Below, in pieces: positions 1 to 11,800 of a stretch of DNA of 64,000 nt. The stretch covers positions 57,390,553-57,454,552 of the forward strand of contig NC_084702.1 in the NCBI RefSeq assembly GCF_028389875.1, given 5' to 3'. Both the position numbers and the translations under genes were made by a program. This stretch comes from Rhea pennata. Its lineage: Eukaryota > Chordata > Aves > Rheiformes > Rheidae. Each line of letters begins with the position of its first letter. Position 1 is the stretch's first letter. The notes under the pieces are model-generated. The model was not told the origin of the DNA and did no database searches. It worked only from the letters and a program-made list of their open reading frames with translations.

Positions 1-3000
1 TCCATCATTTGTAAATTAACTGAAAGACTTGAGAAGAAATGAGGTTTCCCTCCAAGCATTAACATCCTCATGAACTGCTTTCTCCAGTTTGCAGGATCAT
101 TGGGAGTCTCAATAAATTTTCCTTTCCTCAGATACTTCAATACTCATGGATATGTTAAATCACCTGTACTCCAACAAAAACATTTTGGCTGAAAATTTTC
201 CTGTTTTTCTCTCTTACTTGCATCATTACAAGTAGGAAAAAAAAGAGAGATTTAGTTAAAAACTCTTCCCTTTTTCAACGAAAGGTTTTTATCTGAAAAA
301 TATTTGTTTTAGTATTTTCAGGAAGAACCTGTATGATGGAAAAAAGTCAGCTATTACGTTAGCAGACAGTGTCAAGAGATGAGAATTCACAATGACAAAC
401 CAAAGGAACAATCTGATAAAAAACAGTGTCATCTTCAGTAAGATCATGTAAAAGATGCCACAGTTAGGCAGGAATACAGAGCTATAAAACTAATGGTGAG
501 AGTAGTATGTTAGAACATTTGTGCTTGGAAAAAGATGTAGCAGGTCTCTGTCCAAACATGAGAGAGAGTCACAGAGCAGCAAAAAGACAACATACCAGCA
601 GATATGATACCTTTCTATCCAACATCCATCCTGCTTTATGCCATTCATTAATATCTCATGTGGAATAGGGTCTTAATTCAGACAGAAAACTTCAAGATAG
701 ATATGAGGTAATGAAAGACAACTCAAACGAAAACAACAGGAATAATGGGCATACAGAGAAAAGCATCTATGAGGTCAGACAAAGAATTCAGCTTAAAGAA
801 AAAATAGGGTATGACACCCAAGAAGAAATATAAAACATATTTTAAGAAGAAAAATGGTTTTCTCTGTCCAAGATAGATGCAGAATGAGCAGCTATGGTGC
901 TAAGCAGCAACAAGAAAAGTATGAATCAGACAACTGGAAAAACTTTCCCATTGGAAGATGATGTGAGGAAGACTGTTGAGCTTCTTAAGAATAACTAGAT
1001 ATGACAGATACAGGTGATCCTGATCTGAGGCAGAGTAATGGACTGAATGATTTCATGAGTTCTCTTCCCATCCTATCTTTATGATCTTGTCCCCAGCACC
1101 TGAGGCAGAATCTCCTTTTTCCAGTGATTTAAAGAGTTACAGGGCTGCCTGGGAAAAATGAAATTGCAAGCAGTTTGCTCACATAAGAAGTATTCATCCA
1201 GACCCTCTCCCTGCCTGTATCTGAAAAGCCTGTAGGATAAAAGAAAGGCTAGGAGTAACCAAGAGATAGATGAATTGTGCTGAAAGCGTGAATTCCTCCT
1301 TTCTGACCTTTTCCAGGTCTTCTTCAAACACGGCTTAGAAGCAGATGTGTCCTATGCACGCAGAGTACAGTGGATACGTACATATGCCCTGATGCATCCT
1401 GAAAGAAGCAGACTGCACATCCACAGGTCAATTCATGCAACAGAAAAACTACATAAATGCTGCTGATACGGGCAGCTTGAGCTCCAACAGGTTAGAGCAT
1501 TCCAAAGGCTTCTTTCAAACTGTGCTTTCTTTCAAACTTTCACTGTTCCACTTTAACATGTCTCATTCTTGCACTAAACACAGTTAAGAAAGACTGGATA
1601 TTTCAGTACTCTAAATTTGGTTGCGATGAAAGGCAAGCTCTAATTCATTCTGTCAGGGCTGTCATGGAATGTGCTTTGTGTCACACAGATACAAAGATTG
1701 GTTGAAGGTAATTACACTGATTTTATGCAGTCGTGATCATGACTAATGACTGAATAAACATGTATGCACAACACAAACCTCACAGATATTTTTACAAACT
1801 GGCAGCCTCTGCTAAATTATCTAGCACCTCAACAGAGCAATCAGCTGGGCAGTCTGTGGAAAATCTTGCACTCCAGATGTCTGTCATGTACTGGCAGCAT
1901 AAAAAAAAAAAAAAACTCTAAAACAGAGCAGAATTTGACCTTTGTCAACTCTTGAAAGGCCAATCACAGCAGACCATCACTGTACTGAAAAAAAACAATA
2001 CAGAAGTACTATTGAAATATTAAAAAAGAGAAATAGAGTGAGAAGAGACATAATATTGCACAAACTTTCTACTGAGTATAAAACTATAATTTAATTATCA
2101 TGCTGAATTTGGCCCATCACTTACTGTTGAAATTTTAAGTTAAAACAATTTTTTAATACAGAAACAATTCCACAAATATGACAATTTAAAATTCAAATAT
2201 ACGCAATTAATCTCAATGTATAAAAGCCACACGAGAATACATTACCTTATTTAGAATAGAACTTACATTTGAAATTCCCTTTTCAACAGGTCAGTTTTCA
2301 ACCAGAATTTTTCTGTAAACTTTAATTTATTCAGATTTGGTTGCGCAGAATGATGGTCAAGTGTTACCAGAGGCTGGTTCTGTTCTAAAATAAAGTAATA
2401 ACCGCTATTGTTGTGACAACTATGTACATCTTTTGTCTTGTTTACTTCATGAAATAAAGACTGAGAGGGCTATATAGTATTTGCATAAGGTGCTCTCCAG
2501 TGATATTATAGGGAGAATTCAATATACACTATTCATAAATATTTAATATTTATATGCAAAATGCAGAAAGATTATGTAATTCTTTGCAGACAAAGAACTA
2601 CCTTCTGAAATTCTGTACAAATCTTACTCTACTAAACTCCAGACTGGTAACAAATTTTATTCTCATTTGCAACATCTTGTATTTTACATGTGCTTTACTG
2701 TAGGAACAGTGACATATAAATATAGCACTACATATACTCCAGTTATTCAATGTTTCAGGAAGAAACCACCATATATGAAACTGTTTTGCTACAGATTTTC
2801 CTCCCCAAAATTATTGTTTGCACAACATGTGCTAAGAGTCAAAAACAAGAGTACATAACCATTAAAATAAAGGTTCTCTCAGATGTGTTTGCCAGTGCAT
2901 AAAAACAGTACATTAGCAATACCACGCACTTTACTAAAGACGTTAGTTTTTGAGAAATGAAAGTTCAATGCAAACTCTGAAAAACTTGTTTTCTGTGATT

Positions 3001-6000
3001 CTAGATGTAAACCTTGCAAACAGCAATTCACTGACTTATGTAAACTGATTTGGCTTTCAGATAATTTATGGATTTTGTAATAGTATTCACCAGGAAACAC
3101 AGATGGCACCAGCTAACACCCTATTAACAATCTCAAGTGAAGATCAAATATGGAGACTGAAGTCATCCTACCACATTACAAATGATCCTTTCCAAACAGG
3201 TAAAAGGGATTATAACTCAAAGGTGAAAGAAGAAAATTATGTCACAGCTACCCAAAGCTTCATCTGCCTAGAAAAGTTCCACTGCTTGAATGAAGTTGGT
3301 TTAAAATTTGTATGACTTTTAATAAAACTACTGCAATGTTCAGTTCACACCAGGTCTAAGTTATAATTGTGAACACTGAGCTCAAACAGTGTTTTTTTCT
3401 GACATCTTAGCAGAGGAAGCTAGGAAATACTTATGATCAAAAAGAATCCTGCAAGACAGAAAGGCCAACAAACTGCAGTCCAACTGAGAAGAATTATCAA
3501 TTATACCGTTAATGCGAAAACCTACTAAATGATTTTATCTACAAAAACATTACTTTTTGGAATACAGTATCAGCATTAACATAGTTAAGGGTAAATTATC
3601 GTAAATGATGCATGCAAACAAACGCATAAAATATGTGATGTCAGGTGTTAGCCAAATGAATGCCAAATGAATGAACTCTAATGCTAATTCCAAAACAAGG
3701 CATTTTCATTGATAAAATGATAGTTAGGTATAAAACATTAATCTCACAATACCTCCAGTCTTTAAGATGTTCAGACAGTATTAAGAGAAAAAAATAATTT
3801 GAAATACCTTTGACATAGGAAGCTGTATAAGTGCTTCTACAACATTGATTCATTAAGCTTTCCATAGCACTAGAAGCTGTATAAATGTGAAAATGAAAAT
3901 AACACCTTGAAAATCAGCTTAAAGTAAGGTTTCCTTGTGTGCCTTGCAGTTTTCTGGCTTTATTTATTACTTCTGGTCATTTTACCTTGTTGCAACACAA
4001 CTTAATGCCTTCTCCAAGACAAGTTTTTTTCTCTTTGTACAGTATCTCATTTTCATAGTTCATCGTTTGGTTTCCACGCTTTCAGCACTGGCCCTCAATG
4101 CTCAAACCCCTTCTTCCTCAACTAAGAACACTTAAACCAACATGAATTAGAAGCGGAATTCAAGGAACAAATTCAAGGAACAAATGTCACAACAGCTCTC
4201 TGCTCACGCAGCCACATCAAAACCTTCTGGACTCCTTTCAAGAGTTCACATCTATCCTCACTATGGAGCTACTTAACTTCACAAGTCAAGTAAGATAGTA
4301 TGATTACCAGGACAAGACGACAAGGAAAATGAGAAAAGTCTTTAGCAACAGATTGTAAATGATTTTTTTTTTGTTTGGGGTGGGGTTTTTTAGATTTACT
4401 GAATTAGAAACTAAATTCTGTTGTATCAACAGCACAACAAACACTAAATATCTTTTACTGAGATCTGATGCTCAGCCATTAAAAACCTAATTGGTCCAAT
4501 TGCTTGTTGTATTCTTTGAAGTCAGAGTTTCAGGTATATTTGGGCCCCATTCACATAGTTTGGGCACATTTGCAGTCATTTACTTGACTTTTACAGAGAG
4601 TGTGCATTTTGATTTGTTTTTCCTTTGTGGATTTTGTTTTCTTTGAAATTATCTTCCATGAGAATACATTCTACAAAAATACTTCTGGGAAAACTGATTA
4701 TTCTATTCTTTGATTAACTGGTGTTAAAATATTGATCCATGGTTTATCCAGTCCAAATATAGTGAGAAACAATTAAAAAATAAAGTTCTCAGACCAGCAG
4801 TAAAATATTTTTAAATGCATTAACTACTTTTAATAGTGTATCATGAAAATGACTGAAATAAAAAGTTGTTCATTTAAAAACAAAGTGATAGAGCTATTAT
4901 TTACACAGCTTTTAGAGTATATGACCACAACTCTCCAACAATGTAATATGACAAGTAATAGAAGACTGCTTTTTCTCTTTGTTTCTGTGTGGCCCTATAT
5001 TCGGTTTAATTCCAGTTCCTCTGCATGTAGTATGGTAATTTTGGAATAACATATCATATTAGTTCCACATTTCCAGGAATGATTCCCTGGAATCCCTGGA
5101 TTCCTGGAATCCCTGAAACTCCCATCACCTGGGAGATTCCTGTCAATTTTTGTGGGAACACAAAAACCAGAATGTAGAAAACTAGCAAAACAAAAGTCCT
5201 TGGCATCATTTTAACAGACTTGTCAGCTGTAATCACATCTGCAATTGTCTCTACATCAAAGAAAGGGCTCTGAGAGCCAGTAACACCTTCCAGCAGCTCA
5301 TCACCTCTGCCCCGTTCCCAAGGAAGTTTGAAATGCTGACAGTCTGAATGATTTATCCCCTAGGCTGAAAGTAGAGAAATAGGAATTGTGGGGGAAGGGA
5401 GGAACTGAAAACAGAAAAGAGGCAAATGAGAATACACAGAGAGCCTTTCTTCATAGGGAGATAGGAATGGGAACACAAAACAGCTTATCTCATTGCCAAA
5501 AACCATTAGTAGTTCAAAAGTTGGTCTTTGCTCTTCTCCCCACAAGATGCGTGGTGAGACTGCTCAGCCAACAGGCGAAGCCGTGTGTGTGTATACCTGA
5601 ATGCACGTGTGTGTGCAGCAAGCGAAGAAAAAGCAATGGGTAGAGGAACAGCCACTCTCATTCCTTTCTCTCTTGGCTTAATTAAACAGGTCTAGGACAA
5701 AGGCATAGTGAGGGCAAAACCTAGCCACTTTACTAGCTGTTCCTGTGTGGAAACTTCTTCCGTTTCCTCTTGCCCTGTAATGAGTTAGTTTTAAAATGCT
5801 GGGGAAGAAATTCCTAGAAATAGGTTGTTGCTTACAGTAAAAAACTAGAAATACAGTAGGTGCTAGGAATGGAGCTGGGTAAAGAAGGGAACAAGTCAAC
5901 TGCTCCACCAGAGCTACCATCTCTCCTTGTTCAGTCCCTGCTCACATCCGCTGCTTCTCATTTATTCTGCAGTCTTCCAACTGAAGGAGAATGTGTCTAA

Positions 6001-7600
6001 CAGTAACAACTGCTGGAAATATAAAGTCTGAGGAATAATAATTGTGTATGCTTCGTATCACTCATAAAAATAATGAACCCTCCTTTCAATGCAATGATTA
6101 TTTAAACAAGAATGTCTACATTGCTAAGTATGCAAAAGAAAATACTAGGTTTCTTGCTGGATACCAACTGTAAGATCACCTCTGATCCAAATAAGGTTCT
6201 ACTGACCCAACAGTATATTGCATTTATAATTATTCTACTGTATTACAGAAGAGCAGAAGCAATTTTCACAATCACAAGTCAGAACATGAAAAAGGATCGC
6301 AGCAATTATTGGCTTCTTTTCAGTCTTTGCCTTCAATGGTGCTAGTAAAAACTTACCAGCACAATACAATTAAGACTGACTTGGGTGATGTGGAGGACTT
6401 AGGTTGATTAAATAGGAAAAAAGGAATACAGCATTCTTATACAGAAATGTCATGTCCAGCCCTAGTAATGTATGTTCTTAAAAGCAAACAACTGTGACTT
6501 GTTGGATAGGCAGGTACATCATCACCCAAGCATTTCCCAGAATGCTTAATGAAAACAGATGATTAACTAAAAAAGATTAAGTGGGCAATCTTCTAAGTAC
6601 TGATTAAACCTAACTCATGACCCAGACAGAGAAGACTTGCGAAGAAAGCAGTGATGTGATTAAAGTTGTAGTGGTTGCAACTAACATGTAATAAAAATTA
6701 AGAAATGGTTCCATAAACTGTGTTTGAACTAAAATCCTCCCATTACTAACTGCCATAACAGAATAGACTAATGATCTATCAATGGATGGAAGAAAAAAAA
6801 AAGTACTCAAGAAAAAGCCATAGATTAAGATTATATTTTATGGTACGCTTTATTCTGAAGACAAAATGGAACTATTGATTTATTTAGTGTCATGGATACA
6901 TGCTAATAAATCATTCTTCGTGCACTGTATAAATTAAGGCCTCGATGAGTCACAACTCCATAAGAGGATTTTTGTGACCAAACCTCACTGAAAACAGTGG
7001 GGCCCAGGTGTGTGCTTGCATAGCCAGAACCAACTGGAGAAGTGGGACTGAGCCGACATTTTCACTGAGATATCTGTAATAGTGCCTAGCAATGTTTTCC
7101 TAAGAAAGCCAAAACTGTTAATTAATATAAATAATATTTTCTTCCAGATGAGATCAACTAGAGCTTTTTATTGTTTCAGTTATTCCTAATAATAAATCTT
7201 TCATCAGGATCTGTGCATTCAGTGTCTAGCACTCTTACTTCTGGGTCAGTGTAAACCTATTGAAATGGAGAGATCCATCCACGCTGCCGCCAGTTATTGG
7301 CGGTATTTACACTTGTCAGAACACAGTATTATTAGCTCATGTTGTTTTATTTGATATTGCTCCAATGTACTCACAACTTTTAAATTATGGAGTCAAACTT
7401 CTGCCATATTAAAAATAATAATGGCATTCATATCACCAAGTTCCTTCCAAATGACATCTAAACCAACAAGTACACTTTTACTGATACTTGTGTCATTCAC
7501 TTCTTTCCTTCTCCTGCAGAATCCTATAATCAAAATCAAACGATAAACAACATCCCAAAAAGCCAAGCCAGAAAGACACGAGAAAGGCAAAATACACCGG
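1..7600. other. Gene-free AT-rich stretch, likely intron 1 of the leftward gene
   Basis: No exon, RNA gene or recognisable mobile element was found. If the CpG island fires leftward, this would be the first intron. It contains a small tandem duplication at 4158-4183 (13 bp twice) and the STAT-like inverted-repeat cluster at 5071-5109. Open frames here are short and without family similarity. Confidence 0.6.
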
Positions 7601-8361
7601 AGGCAGCAGGTAAGGTGAGCAAAATGCCAAGGCGAGCTTTGATTCGCTTCCCTCGAGCAGCGCGCCGCGGCTCCCTCCGGCGGGGCGGCGAGGGCGCCCG
7701 GGGCGGCCCAGCGCCCCGGAGCCGCCGGCCCGCGCGCGGCCCCGAGGCGGCCGCCAGCGCGGGGGGCCGCGCTCCAGGCGGCGGCGCGCCGCCCGCCCCC
7801 GCGCCTCGCAGCTGCCCCCAGTAACGCGACGGCGGCCGCGGGCGCTCGCCGGGGCGGAGGCGAGCGCCGCCCGACGATGCGCGCAGCCTCCGCGCGCAGC
7901 GGCGCCGTGCGCGCGCGGGAGGCAGCCGGAGGCACCGCGCTAACGCCGCGCAGGGGCGCGCACGGCGACTCCGCCGCCGCCCCGGCACCCGAGCCTGCTC
8001 GGGCCCCGCACCAGCCCCGGGGCGCCGGCTCGCCACGCGCAGCGGCGGGGCGCCCTCCGCACCGGCGCCGTCCCCGTCCCGCGCCCGCCGGGGAGGCGGC
8101 GAGGGGCACCGTCCGGCGCGCCGCTTCCCGGGCTGGCGCCGGGCGGCTTTTGCCTGCCCCACGGAGCCCGCCGCTACCTCGGCGCCGTGCCCGCTCGCCG
8201 GCCCCGCCCGCTCGCAGCCCAGTGGGCCGCTCGCCCGACCCGCTCCGCGGCCACAACCCCTCTCCCCGAGGAGAGCTCACAGCCAGCGTCGCCCGGGCCC
8301 GCGGGCGATGAATGGAAACGCTCCGGCTGCCCGCGCCGCCCGCCCCGCGCCGCCGCCTCAC

Positions 8362-8800
8362 CTCCGCCGGGCGCTGCCCGCTCCGGGCGGCTCCTGGGGC
8401 CCGCTCCGCCGCCGCCGCCGGCCCGCGCCCCGCCGGGCTCGCCCTGCCCCCGCTCCTGCTCCCGCCGCGACCATTCACTGAGGGAAGCGGAATGGGAGCC
8501 GCGAGCGCGACCCGGCTGCCTCCGGCCGGCGGGAGGGGCGGGAGCCGCGCCGAGCCGCGCCGCGCCGAGGGAGGGAGGGAGGAGGGAGGCGCGCGAGGGG
8601 AGGGAGCGCGGAGGCTTTGCCCGGCCCAGGACCGGCCCCTCACTGACGTCCCCCGCCCCGACACCGCCGTCTCCCCACGCCACCCGCGCCGGGGACGCGG
8701 AGGGGCGCGGCGGCGGGGGCCCCTCGGCCGTCGCGGCAGCCCGGCGCTTCGCCACCGCTCCCGCCGCCCGCGGTACTTACGGCTGCGGGCCGGCAGGCTG
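8362..8800 (-). other. Putative non-coding first exon(s) of the leftward gene (LHFPL2?)
   Basis: On the minus strand the island contains GTAAGT after GCAGCC (exon edge 8781) and GTGAGG after CGGAG (exon edge 8362). Either could be the first splice donor of a transcript starting in the island, and alternative first exons are possible. No coding sequence of LHFPL2, a four-transmembrane tetraspan protein, is present anywhere in 1-8800, so the coding exons would lie beyond the left edge. Confidence 0.35.
8569..8586 (+). promoter_or_regulatory. G-quadruplex motif in the CpG island
   Basis: Four GGG runs (8569-8571, 8573-8575, 8577-8579, 8584-8586) are separated by loops A, A and AGGA, meeting the usual G3+N1-7 rule. 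It is on the plus strand, i.e. the non-transcribed (template-facing) partner depends on which way the promoter fires. Such motifs are common in CpG-island promoters. Confidence 0.55.
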
Positions 8801-8859
8801 GCAACCGAGTCACTGGCAGTTGTCCTCTTACAGCAACGAAATGTTCACCCATAATCAAG

Positions 8860-11800
8860 CCGGTCTGAACAACCGATTTTCATTCACCTCCCTTCTCCAA
8901 CTGACATGGCTGAGAACGGGCACTGACCTGCAAGATTGGTGATATCGAGCCCAGTATTAATTATTTTAATGCTAGTCCTTATAATAGAAACAACTGATGA
9001 ATCTGTTGCCTCTTACACCAACTACCACTCCATTTCACCTAGTCTTAGCATCAAATACAAAGCTTCTCCCATTTCCAAATATTCCTCTTCATCTTGATCT
9101 TCTGAAAAAATGTAATTAACTATTATACAACTTAAATTGCAGTAACATGTCTCAAAATTGCTAGCAAACCTTCTATTTCCTCTTCATGGAATGTTTTATT
9201 CTCAGAACTAGTCATTCCCCAGCAGTCTCCCTCTAAAATCCTAGTTAACATTCTTCCAGTTTCAAAGCAGCATTCTGCTGACACAAGGTTTTTAAGAATT
9301 TTGTAATTTTTAAAGTGTCTTAAGATGTCTAATTCTAAGCATATATGAGTTTACCAGCAGTGAAACTCTTCCGAAGCAATTGCAAATACCTGCAGAGCAA
9401 ATTGTGGTTTAGACTTGGACACGTCCCCGCTTGCCTGTGCTATTCCCTGCTGTTGTGTCCTCATGTAATATACCGATGGTTTCAAGTGGGTGACAGGTGT
9501 CTAACTTCATACAGCTTTTTTCAAAAGCAGCTTCACTTGCTAGATTGGAACTGGCAGATGCAATAGATAAAACAGCCACAAAGTGGGTAAATAAAATAAA
9601 TCACTGGGTATCTCAGAAATATTTTCTCCAGGGGAAAAATGAACTACTACACCAATGTGAAATTTGCTTTGCTGCAGCTAAAGCTGCCCTCCTCAGGGGT
9701 ATAAGCAAGGGGTTCTCTTTTCATAGCTATCAGACTGCTACCTTTCATGAACACTACATTTACCTGCAGCTGTGTCTGTTTTTTTTAGAGAGCTGAATTA
9801 CTGTTTCACTCTGTGACAGTACAGAGGGAACTGTGGAGGCAGGCCATGCTGACAGCTTGGGTCTCCAAAGTCTTCAGTAGGTCTGTGCAGAGGCACAGTC
9901 TATTTGAGTGGGTCCCCCTCCTGGATCCAGGCCTTCTTTGTAATTAGTGTCTGCTGCTCAGAAAACCAAAAGTCAGTTAATACTTGCCTGAGTATGTAGG
10001 TTTAGGAGGAAGAAACAAGCAGAAAGTAGAACAAATAAACAATAATAATGCTTCTGTAGCAGAAATATTCAAAACATATATACAGTTAACTACACTTACT
10101 GAAAACAGAGCATATGCTTTCATGACTATGTTCATTGTCCAGACTTGTATCCTTACGTTTCTTTTCCTCTTTCAATTCGGTAAGTCATCTATTGAATCAT
10201 TCAAAAAAAAGTTTTATTAAAGATAGTTTTGTTTGTTGCTATTAAAGACTCCATAAATTCCATTTCTACAAAATAAGGGTATCTTTGTAGAGCTGAACTT
10301 TTTTTGACCTCAGAGAGTAGCTACTTTAACATACAATAGGAGACAACTCACAAGGCCTGTCCAAAAATAAACATGTGTTTAAAGAATATTTTAACCCCAG
10401 AGACTTCAAATAAACAGAGTGGTCAGAACATTACTTGATAATACAGAATTAATGTAATTGATGTATTAATTTGCAAAAGCTATAAAACCTCTTGTATTCC
10501 AGTCTTCAGATACACTTTGAGCTAGTCTTTGTAATAGATGGCACAATTACTTTAGGATCAGAGAGTTTTCCCAAACAGATAGATCATGCCATTTCAAAAG
10601 GATGTGTTAGAACCTTGATTGTCCATTAATAACATGAAACTGGAAGGTATAAAAAACTACATTGCAAATATTCTTGTACCAAAGATCATTTTTCTCACTA
10701 ATCATCTATTAACTCCTAAAAAGATTAAGTGAAGTGCCTATTATTGATTTGATAGAGATTACCTATGAAAGAAATGAAAGAAAATAAATATTAATGCATC
10801 TGTTATGTTAATTTAAAAAGTTCCCTGTGCATCTAAACACAGACATCCATGTATGCTCAAATCATATAAGTTTCACTGCAACAGAGTAATGGCATAAGGA
10901 GTTGTGTCTAAACACTGTTAGTCATACAAAAGGCAATGTGAATGGTTGTGGTGTCAGTGGACCCAGTGGTGGTAGCAGCCCTTTTCTTCCCTTCCCATTA
11001 ATTTTTTACCTTCAGGAGAGGATTCAGTGTTCAGAAGCTTAAAGGAAAGGAGACATTCATGGCTCGGTCTGCACAAGGAGGCTGGAGTTCAGAGACAATT
11101 CTGTGCACAGTGAAGACAACTTATCAGCATGCAATATGGCCCAAATGTATGTTGTGAAGATCCATAAACTTTGAAATCTCATGCTTGTAGTTCTGCAGCT
11201 GGAGAAATGAAATGTTTGACAGTGCAAATGATAAACCAAACAAAACACTTGTAGAATTTCAAAGAGTCAGAAACACACATGAGGAAATGTCCAAATGTAG
11301 TATTTAAAAATACACAGCAGCAACTATTACACAGCTGTAACTGTGTAAGGCAGTTGTGACCAATAAATACGGAAGCTGCACTCTGAAAGCCGGAGAGAAG
11401 GCTGGGCTGCCCAAAGTGCCCCAGAGTCCTGAGTGCCCAGCGGGACATGCAGATAGTTAGGCCTGTGAGGAGCAGCTAATATGTGCAAGCACAGTGCTGC
11501 GCTGTGGAGAACTAGCTGTCTCCAGCGATTATAGGAAGAGTTCACAAATCTGTCCAAGTACTTCCATTTTAGAGGCCAGAGTGCAGACAGGCTGAGACAG
11601 AAACAAGGTATGTGCGGGACAGGCTGTTAATGCATAAAGGAATGTATAAGCGTAATTCCTGCATATAAACCAGTGAAAGAGACCTACAGCAAGATCTAGT
11701 CTAGCAAATGCATATCTATCAAAAGGCTTATTGAATTTGTGCGTACCACCAAGATTTGGGATACAGACAGATCTAAGTGTAGCATCATATTTTCTTAATT

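Larger units (their letters stand above)
7640..8800. promoter_or_regulatory. CpG island, probable promoter of the neighbouring gene (LHFPL2 by synteny)
   Basis: There is an abrupt switch from AT-rich DNA to extremely G+C-rich, CpG-dense DNA with many CCGCCC/GGCGGG boxes, a CRE-like TGACGTCC (8644-8651) and a G-quadruplex motif. It is the only CpG island in the window, and no TATA box is evident. Two good donor-like sites face the minus strand: GCC|GTAAGT (exon edge 8781) and GGAG|GTGAGG (exon edge 8362), consistent with a non-coding first exon transcribed leftward. In other vertebrates LHFPL2 lies immediately downstream of ARSB on the same strand, so this is inferred to be its promoter. The gene assignment is inference; the island itself is plain in the sequence. 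Confidence 0.85.

Noticed and set aside
5054..5236. Collagen-like peptide (GIPGIQGFQGIIPG) on the minus strand
   Set aside because: It arises from the short GGAATCCCT-type inverted/tandem repeat. There are too few Gly-X-Y units, no flanking collagen exons and no splice context.
7600..7615. Plus-strand splice donor CAG|GTAAGG at 7609
   Set aside because: It fits the consensus well, but there is no plausible upstream exon, and it lies on the wrong side of the CpG island for a rightward transcript starting there.
1..8800. LHFPL2 coding exons
   Set aside because: I looked for the tetraspan LHFPL2 protein on the minus strand and found none. Only the promoter and first non-coding exon can be proposed, by synteny.
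7393..8942. Several long overlapping open frames on both strands (up to 423 codons), Arg/Ala/Pro/Gly-rich
   Set aside because: They coincide exactly with the CpG island, overlap on both strands and in several frames, and have only composition-driven residues. GC-rich DNA lacks stop codons by chance, and no domain is recognisable.
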